Of a stretch of 9,674 nucleotides of DNA, positions 4,583 through 9,674 are shown one piece after another (within the stretch, counting starts at the first letter, position 1; each line of letters starts with the position of its first letter). A program made the position numbers and the translations under genes. Below the pieces are notes generated by a model that saw nothing but the letters and a program-made list of their open reading frames with translations, made no database searches and was not told the origin of the DNA. The DNA lies in contig JACCQV010000258.1 of NCBI GenBank assembly GCA_013813945.1, positions 1-9,674 on the forward strand, given 5' to 3'. The DNA is from Deltaproteobacteria bacterium (GTDB lineage: Bacteria > Myxococcota_A > Polyangia > Haliangiales > Haliangiaceae).

Positions 4583-6572
4583 GCCGGCAGGCTACCGCGA
4601 GTATCATCAGAGCATCGCGACCGACGACCCAATCGCCCTGCTCGAGACACTGGCGCCAGAGACCCTGGCGACGCTTCACGAGAATCTGCGCTCGACGATC
4701 ATCCCGGCGAGATCCCACTCCACGGCCGGCGAGCGAGCCATGGAGCTCTTCGAGCAGCTCTCGCGGGGATCGGAGACCGGTCAGCTGCAGACCGGCGAGG
4801 TGATCGGCGAAGGCGGCATGGGTGTGATCCGCGCCGCGACCCAGCTGGCACTCGGACGAGGTGTTGCCGTCAAGACGTTGAAGCCGGGACGGGCCGATCG
4901 ATCCGCGGCGCTCGATCTGCTGCGCGAAGCCTGGGTCACCGGCGCCATCGAGCATCCCAACGTCGTCCCGGTGCACTACCTGCAGATCGATCAGGACGGG
5001 ATTCCCGTGATCGTCATGAAGCGGATCGCGGGCGTCGAGTGGAGTGCGCTGCTCGGTGACGCCTCCGAGGTCAACCGGCGATTCGGCGCGAGTGATCTGC
5101 TGGCCTGGAACCTCGGCATCTTGATGTCCGTGCTCAACGCGCTTCACTACGCGCACAGCCGCGGAATCATCCATCGCGACCTCAAGCCGAGCAACGTGAT
5201 GATCGGCGACTTCGGCGAGGTCTACCTGCTCGACTGGGGGATCGCGGTCAGCCTCCGTGACGACGGAAGCGGACGCCTGCCGCTCGCCGCGAACGCCACC
5301 GTGCTCGCTGGAACACCGCACTACATGGCCCCCGAGATGCTCGGGCAATCTGGCGGCTCACCGATCAGCGAGCGCACGGACGTGTACCTCGCGGGCTCTG
5401 TCTTGTTCGAGCTGATCGCGGGGCATCCACCGCATGCGGGGAGTACGGCGGGCGCGGTCTTCGCGAGCGTGCTCGCCTCGGCTCCGACCATCCCGACCGG
5501 CGCACCTCCCGAGCTCGCGCGGATCTGCGAGCGTGCGATGCACGCGCAACCCACCGAGCGGTTCGAATCCGCCGAGGCGATGCGGCTCGCGGTCCAGGCG
5601 TACCTGGGCCATCGCGGCTCCGCGGATCTCTCCGCGCGTGCGGCCGTGCGTGTCGACGAGCTCCTCGCAGTGCTCGCCGCCGCGCCGGCAGCCCACGCAG
5701 AAGCAGAAGCGGATCGCCGCGAGTCGATCTACCGGCTGTTCGACGCGTGCCGGTTCGGATTCCACGAGGCGCTCTCGGTCTGGGCTGATAACGCGGATGC
5801 CCGGGCTGGCCTGGTTTGCGCGATCACGGCGGTCGCGGAGTACGAGCTCCGCACGGAGAATCCCAAGGCTGCCGTCACTCTCCTCGGTGAGCTGGCATCG
5901 CCGCCCGCCGAGATCCTTGCGCGTGCGCGAGCGGCGGCCGCCGCCCAGTCCCGCCGGCTCGCGGACCTCGAGCGACTTCGCAGTCAGCAAGATCCAACCA
6001 CGGGCCGGCGAACCCGGAGCTTTCTGTCCGTCTTGTTCGGCGTGACATTCACCTGGCTGCCGCTCGTGAATGAAGCCTTCGGAGCGCGGTTCGCGAGCTC
6101 ACATCAGCACAACGGCCTGATCTCGGTTGTCATGCTCGGGATCGTTTGCGGCGTGTTGTTCTGGGCGCGAAACTCGATTCTCGCGACCGCGGTCAATCGG
6201 AGACTCTCGGGCACCGGAATCTTCGTGTTCTTCGGCCATCTCATCCTGTCGCTCGGTGCGTGGGCGCTCGACGTCTCCGTCGTGGAGACACAGGTCTTCA
6301 TGATCTTCTATTGGGGCGCAGTGATGGCGATGCTCGCGATCCATCTCGATCACTGGTTGTGGCCGTCTGCCGTGCTGTTCTTCGCGTGCTTCTTGCTCGC
6401 TGCCGCGCACCCGCACCTGCGGTTCTACGCGATGGCCGCAGGCAATTTTGGCTTCGCGGTGAATGCGTACGTGCGCTGGGCTCCCGACACTCTCCTCGCG
6501 ACGCCGGACGAGCGCGTCGCGCGCCGCGCCCGGGACGAGCACGCTCGTCAGCAGCGACGACGCCCGCGCTGA
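4581..6572 (+). CDS. Ser/Thr protein kinase with C-terminal membrane domain
   Basis: A 663-aa protein. After about 70 residues of N-terminal extension comes a Hanks-type kinase domain (about 73-335) with all catalytic elements: GEGGMGV loop (76-82), AVK lysine (K98), helix-C Glu (E116), HRDLKPSN (D200, N205), DWG in place of DFG (D218), APE (250-252), DVYL (D267) and the late Arg (R327). It should be active. DWG is usual in a large group of myxobacterial kinases. Residues about 340-465 are helical and charged, perhaps a coiled or repeat linker. About 480-630 holds five or six hydrophobic helices, and the tail is very basic. The kinase should therefore face the cytoplasm from the inner membrane. 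The ATG at 4581 was chosen because coding character begins there; M at 4740 is a shorter alternative. Upstream in-frame sequence is the antisense of the Cys-rich gene. Confidence 0.9.
   Translation: MPAGYREYHQSIATDDPIALLETLAPETLATLHENLRSTIIPARSHSTAGERAMELFEQLSRGSETGQLQTGEVIGEGGMGVIRAATQLALGRGVAVKTLKPGRADRSAALDLLREAWVTGAIEHPNVVPVHYLQIDQDGIPVIVMKRIAGVEWSALLGDASEVNRRFGASDLLAWNLGILMSVLNALHYAHSRGIIHRDLKPSNVMIGDFGEVYLLDWGIAVSLRDDGSGRLPLAANATVLAGTPHYMAPEMLGQSGGSPISERTDVYLAGSVLFELIAGHPPHAGSTAGAVFASVLASAPTIPTGAPPELARICERAMHAQPTERFESAEAMRLAVQAYLGHRGSADLSARAAVRVDELLAVLAAAPAAHAEAEADRRESIYRLFDACRFGFHEALSVWADNADARAGLVCAITAVAEYELRTENPKAAVTLLGELASPPAEILARARAAAAAQSRRLADLERLRSQQDPTTGRRTRSFLSVLFGVTFTWLPLVNEAFGARFASSHQHNGLISVVMLGIVCGVLFWARNSILATAVNRRLSGTGIFVFFGHLILSLGAWALDVSVVETQVFMIFYWGAVMAMLAIHLDHWLWPSAVLFFACFLLAAAHPHLRFYAMAAGNFGFAVNAYVRWAPDTLLATPDERVARRARDEHARQQRRRPR
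4589..4594 (-). promoter_or_regulatory. Putative -10 element of the Cys-rich gene, inside kinase codons
   Basis: TAGCCT on the minus strand lies exactly 6 nt before the ATG at 4582, the spacing expected for a leaderless mRNA, and no ribosome binding site is present. If both starts are right, this element lies within the first five codons of the kinase gene on the other strand. Confidence 0.4.
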
Positions 6573-6578
6573 GTACGA

Positions 6579-6607
6579 TCAGCGCCCCATGGTCCCGCGG
6601 GCGCTGA
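6579..6607. terminator. Hairpin shared by the convergent kinase and MscS genes
   Basis: A perfect 9-bp stem, TCAGCGCCC (6579-6587) with GGGCGCTGA (6599-6607), and an 11-nt loop fill almost the whole 41-bp gap between the two facing stop codons. There is no T-run on either strand, so it may act as a bidirectional or transcript-end-stabilising structure rather than a classical intrinsic terminator. Confidence 0.55.
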
Positions 6608-6613
6608 CTTCGA

Positions 6614-7462
6614 TCAGGCTGCGACCGCGGGCCTGGGCGCGTTGTGCACCACCTGGTGGCTCGCCGGAGTCGGATACCCGGCCAGGCCGAACTCCTCGCG
6701 GATCGCGCGCGAGGTACCGAAGAAGACGTCCCAGTAGTGGCCGTTCGCGGTGAACGGTCTGACCGCGAGCACGGGACCCGATGGCGTCGCGTCGAGGATC
6801 TCGATCACGGGCGCCGGTTCCGCCAGGACATTCGGGATCATCGCGATGCGCGTGCGCAGCCGACGGATCGCGTCATCCACGTCCACCGTGTGGGCTAGCT
6901 GCGCAACGAGATCGACGCGGCGATACGGATTGGCCGAGAAGTTCTGGATGCTGTCGCCGAGGATCTTGCTGTTGCCAACGATGGTCTTGACGTTTTCTGC
7001 CGTGTTGATCGTGGTCACGAAGAGGGCAATCTCCTCGACGACACCCGTCACACCGCCGCCACTGATCATGTCGCCGACCTTGAACGGGCGGAGCACGACG
7101 AGGAAGACACCCGCCGCGAAGTTCGCCAGCAGCCCGGACCACGCCATGCCGATCGCGATCCCTGCGGCAGCGAGGATCGCCGCGAAGCTGGTGGTCTGCA
7201 CACCGAACACGCCGAGAACGAGAATGACGAGCACCAGCTTGAGCACGACGCTGAGAATGCTGTCGACGTAGCGGGTGAGTGTCGGCTCGATGTTTCGCCG
7301 CACGAGCCGCGCCTTGACCGTCCGGGTGATCAGGCCGATCGCGAACCGGCCACCGATCCACAAGGCCAGCGCACCGAGGATCCTCGTTCCGATATCGATG
7401 GCGACCGGTAACGAGGTCGCGATCAAGTTGTCGACGAACGAGGGCTCAGCGGGAAGGGACAT
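6614..7462 (-). CDS. mscS: MscS-family small-conductance mechanosensitive channel
   Basis: A 282-aa protein, close to the E. coli MscS length of 286. Three membrane helices are visible at about 18-45, 64-88 and 93-125. The pore helix has the Gly/Ala-spaced pattern AAAGIAIGMAWSGLLANFAA, followed by the conserved LRPFKVGD (about 124-131). The beta domain continues with a TTINTAENV segment, a GNSKILG motif and NFSANPYRRVDL (about 164-175), and the C-terminal alpha/beta domain follows. It should form an inner-membrane heptamer that opens under tension to release osmolytes. The ATG at 7462 is preceded closely by AAGGG (7466-7470). Longer frames extend far upstream but only as antisense of the neighbouring gene, so they are dismissed. 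It converges with the kinase and diverges from the gene at 7538. Confidence 0.92.
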   Translation of the reverse strand: MSLPAEPSFVDNLIATSLPVAIDIGTRILGALALWIGGRFAIGLITRTVKARLVRRNIEPTLTRYVDSILSVVLKLVLVILVLGVFGVQTTSFAAILAAAGIAIGMAWSGLLANFAAGVFLVVLRPFKVGDMISGGGVTGVVEEIALFVTTINTAENVKTIVGNSKILGDSIQNFSANPYRRVDLVAQLAHTVDVDDAIRRLRTRIAMIPNVLAEPAPVIEILDATPSGPVLAVRPFTANGHYWDVFFGTSRAIREEFGLAGYPTPASHQVVHNAPRPAVAA

Positions 7463-7525
7463 CCACCCTTGTACGGCAGCCGCGCAGAGCGCTTCAGGTA
7501 GTCCGCCCTGATGCTGAAGCCGCGC

Positions 7526-7531
7526 TACCCT
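7526..7531 (+). promoter_or_regulatory. Putative -10 element for a leaderless start at 7538
   Basis: TACCCT lies exactly 6 nt before the ATG at 7538, with no ribosome binding site between. This supports 7538 over the in-frame ATG at 7511, which has a weak AGGTAG 9 nt upstream. No -35 match was seen. Confidence 0.4.
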
Positions 7532-7537
7532 GTCGAC

Positions 7538-8218
7538 ATGACCTCCGCGCAGGACGTCCTCGACCGGGTTCACTCCCTTGCCAACCTCGAGGTGCTCGAG
7601 GCCGTGCCGGGGGCCGTCGCGCAACGGTTGCTCGCGGAGCTTCCGGCGGTCACCACGCTTGCCGAGCTCGAGGCCCGCGATGCGGTCTTCGCCGCCACCC
7701 TCGGGCAAATCGACGCGATGAGCGTCCGTGCCATGCGGCTGCGGATCGACCACGCGCTCGCGGCAGACACGTCGATCGCCGCCCCGACTCGAAGCGTGTT
7801 CGCGTCGACGATCGTTGGCTACGCCGATCGGCTGTCTCTGCTCGAACAACGGGCACGCGACGTGGCAGCGCGCGGCGGCGCAGCTGATCCGGATCAGATC
7901 GCAGCCATCGTGGTCGAGGCAGCGCGCAGCGTCCTCGAGCTCCGCGCTGTGATCCGCAGGGGCGTGCTCGCCGTGATCGGCGTACTGGCGCAGGGTGACG
8001 TCGCAGAGGCGGATCACCGGGCACGCGATCGCGGGCGCTCCGACCCAGAGCGTCAGCGGTGGAGTGCGGCCCGTCGTGACCTCGAAGCGGTCGCTGCGGA
8101 CCCCGAGCGTGTGCTTGCCGCACCGCTGGCGGCACGCGTGAACGCCCTGCCCGTCGAGCTCGACGAACCGCCGCCCGAGCCCGAACCATCGGTCGCCGAT
8201 CTGCTCGAGCTCGACTGA
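7538..8218 (+). CDS. Unrecognised helical protein
   Basis: A 226-aa protein that I do not recognise. It lacks a signal peptide and clear membrane helices, so it is probably cytoplasmic. The sequence is rich in Ala, Arg, Glu, Asp, Leu and Val and looks almost wholly helical (for example LLAELPAVTTLAELEARDAV and QRARDVAARG). The C-terminus is an acidic, proline-rich tail (DEPPPEPEPS followed by VADLLELD) that could be a short docking peptide. There is no cysteine and no recognisable catalytic motif. It starts at 7538 (leaderless pattern) or at 7511 (adding 9 residues). It is divergent from mscS, 75 bp away, so the two may share a control region. No specific functional link can be stated. Confidence 0.7.
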   Translation: MTSAQDVLDRVHSLANLEVLEAVPGAVAQRLLAELPAVTTLAELEARDAVFAATLGQIDAMSVRAMRLRIDHALAADTSIAAPTRSVFASTIVGYADRLSLLEQRARDVAARGGAADPDQIAAIVVEAARSVLELRAVIRRGVLAVIGVLAQGDVAEADHRARDRGRSDPERQRWSAARRDLEAVAADPERVLAAPLAARVNALPVELDEPPPEPEPSVADLLELD

Positions 8219-8348
8219 GCCTGCGCCGCGGCGACATGGCGCAAGGGCGCGCGCGTTCGGTTGCGTGCCGGCACGCGGTCGCATCATCCGGAGCGACGCG
8301 AGCACGATGTTTCCGGAACCCCAACGCGAGGTCGGTGTCCATCGCGCG
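8219..8348. other. Intergenic spacer with a weak hairpin
   Basis: The 130-bp gap holds a 6-bp stem, TGCGCC (8222-8227) with GGCGCA (8238-8243), just after the preceding stop codon. It lacks a T-run and is only a weak terminator candidate. No small gene or convincing promoter was found in the rest. Confidence 0.3.
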
Positions 8349-9674
8349 ATGCGCAGCACCGCCATCGTCATTGCACTCGTCGGGTGTTCTCCACCACCCG
8401 CCACGGCGCCGGTCGCACGCCCGCAGGTTGCCGCGGCAGCAGCCCCCGAGCTCCTGCCTACGCCTGCCTACCTCACGAGTGGGCGCATCGTGGCAACGGA
8501 CAGTGGCGCGATCATCATCGACGCGGATAGCGGCACGCTCGTGAAGACCGACCGCGACGGAGCACCGCTCGCACGGCTCGCAATCGGCCGCGACGCCGGC
8601 ATGCTCGCCCATGATCCGTCCCGCTCCATCGTCTATGTCGCCGATCGCGCAGGCGATCGAGTTCTGGTGGTCGGTGTCGCCGAGCTTCGCGTCGTGCGGA
8701 TCTGGAAGACACCGGCAGAGCCATTCGGCATCGCGCTCAGTCCGGATCGAGCCACCGTGTTGGTCACCACGGTCGCGGACCGCACGCTCGTTGCGTACGA
8801 CGCGACAGCCGGGATCGAGAAGTGGCGTGCCCGACTCTCAGCCGAACCGCGCGCGATCGCGGTGTCTCCCGATGGAACGCGCGCGTTGATCACGCTCAAC
8901 GCGGGATCGCTCGATGAAGTCGCACTCGAAGGCGCCCATCCGGTGACCCCGATCGTGCTCGACCTGGCGTGCGACGAGTGCGCGACCGGACCTGCGTTCG
9001 CGCGGGGCAGCTCTGTGGTCTTTCTCGATCAGCACCGCGCGATCGCCTCGTTTCAGCGCGCCGTGCCGGAAGCCCTCGAGCTGATCCACTCGACCGTGTA
9101 CGGCGGCGGCACCCTGCCCCCCGTCACGCAGCACCTCAGCTTTCTGTCGTTCACCCCGACCCGAGGCCAGACCGTCGCGCAGATCGTTGCAAATCAGCCG
9201 CGCTCGATCCTGTGGGATCGCGGGCGCGACACGCTTCATGTCGCCGGCCTGGCGTCGGACACCATGCTTCGTCTCGCGGGTTTGACGCGAGGCAGCACCG
9301 ACGAGGTGGACGAGGCCGCGGCTGCGTTCGCACTTCGCGTCGGTGAGCGGTGTGGCCCCGATGGCCTGGCGCAAGCGCCCGACGGCAGCATGCTCGTGTG
9401 GTGCTCGTTCTCGCGAAGAGTGCTCCGCGTACCGGCCAAGCAGGACTCGCTTCACGAGAGCTCGATGCTCGTCGCCTCCGCACTCTCGACCGAGCAACAC
9501 GCAGGCTACGTGCTCTTCCACGGCGTCAATCCGCGCATCAATCGTGACGGCGCGCTCGCCTGCTCGACCTGTCATACCGATGGTCGTGCGGATGGCCTGA
9601 GCTGGAAGATCCAGGCGCAGACCCGCCAGACGCCGAGCCTGGCAGGTCGAATCATCGGCACGCATCCATACAAG
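8349..9674 (+). CDS. Beta-propeller-like lipoprotein with c-type haem motif (3' end cut by window)
   Basis: The frame is open from ATG 8349 to the window edge (442 codons). It starts with a very short signal sequence and a canonical lipobox, LVGC, with the lipidated cysteine at residue 13. An Ala/Pro linker follows. Residues about 45-200 hold YVTN/beta-propeller-like repeats, including IVYVADRAGDRVLVV, SPDRATVLVTT (from 131) and SPDGTRALIT (from 173). A further propeller-like half follows, and then CSTCH at 405-409, a covalent c-type haem site, within ALACSTCHTDGRADGLSW. The next segment, QTPSLAGRIIGTHPY, resembles di-haem cytochrome c peroxidase/MauG-type proteins, which would have a second CxxCH and haem ligands beyond the edge. 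Its likely role is electron transfer or peroxide/redox chemistry at the envelope, inferred. An ATG at 8307 would add 14 residues but spoils the signal peptide with acidic residues. Confidence 0.85.
   Translation, partial: MRSTAIVIALVGCSPPPATAPVARPQVAAAAAPELLPTPAYLTSGRIVATDSGAIIIDADSGTLVKTDRDGAPLARLAIGRDAGMLAHDPSRSIVYVADRAGDRVLVVGVAELRVVRIWKTPAEPFGIALSPDRATVLVTTVADRTLVAYDATAGIEKWRARLSAEPRAIAVSPDGTRALITLNAGSLDEVALEGAHPVTPIVLDLACDECATGPAFARGSSVVFLDQHRAIASFQRAVPEALELIHSTVYGGGTLPPVTQHLSFLSFTPTRGQTVAQIVANQPRSILWDRGRDTLHVAGLASDTMLRLAGLTRGSTDEVDEAAAAFALRVGERCGPDGLAQAPDGSMLVWCSFSRRVLRVPAKQDSLHESSMLVASALSTEQHAGYVLFHGVNPRINRDGALACSTCHTDGRADGLSWKIQAQTRQTPSLAGRIIGTHPYK

Noticed and set aside
4224..5348. 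Minus-strand open frame of 374 codons opposite the kinase
   Set aside because: It is antisense to a complete kinase domain, has low-complexity Arg/His/Asp-rich composition and no recognisable domain. Long antisense frames are common in high-GC DNA.
7463..8404. N-terminal extension of mscS by over 300 codons
   Set aside because: It is antisense of the 7538-8218 gene. The ATG at 7462 gives a protein of normal MscS length with the first membrane helix in the right place.
8838..9665. Minus-strand open frame of 275 codons near the right edge
   Set aside because: It is opposite the propeller-cytochrome gene, which has a lipobox, repeats and a CxxCH motif. The minus frame has no recognisable features.

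Overview
The window is high-GC, gene-dense DNA that reads best as a myxobacterial-type genome (Myxococcota, perhaps near Kofleriaceae or Haliangium). The reasons are the kinase architecture with its DWG motif, the many short-signal lipoproteins, the DUF3943 protein, the Cys-rich CTKGCPCGNTC-type repeat protein and the lipoprotein cytochrome with a beta-propeller-like front half. That placement is inference from protein style; no rRNA or other taxonomic marker is present. No mobile element, CRISPR array, tRNA or rRNA was seen.

Layout. (1) Positions 1-155, minus strand: the 5' end of a lipoprotein gene running off the left edge. (2) 384-1164, plus: a two-gene operon for a YqjE-like (DUF1469, phage holin superfamily) and a YqjD/ElaB- or DUF3618-like membrane protein, overlapping by 8 nt and closed by a clear intrinsic terminator at 1187-1219. 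(3) 1352-2836, plus: a DUF3943 outer-membrane-type protein. It converges, with only 6 nt between stops, on (4) a minus-strand pair at 2843-4224: a small outer-membrane barrel-like protein followed by a lipoprotein of the endonuclease/exonuclease/phosphatase (EEP) family. (5) 4286-4582, minus: a small 13-cysteine repeat protein whose start codon overlaps, head to head, that of (6) a 663-aa Ser/Thr protein kinase with a C-terminal block of membrane helices (4581-6572, plus). (7) 6614-7462, minus: a MscS-type mechanosensitive channel, convergent with the kinase across a shared hairpin. (8) 7538-8218, plus: an unrecognised, mostly helical protein. (9) 8349 to the right edge, plus: a lipoprotein with YVTN/beta-propeller-like repeats followed by a CxxCH haem motif, truncated by the window.

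How they fit together. Almost every product is predicted to enter or sit in the cell envelope: three lipoproteins, two outer-membrane-type proteins, four inner-membrane proteins and one membrane-anchored Cys-rich protein. The grouping looks like a set of short envelope transcription units rather than one pathway. The parts most worth a second look are the kinase/Cys-rich head-to-head overlap, the Cys-rich tandem repeat itself, and a recurring TAnCCT element 6-7 nt before ATG that suggests leaderless transcripts. Two genuine genes are cut by the window edges (1-155 and 8349-9674).
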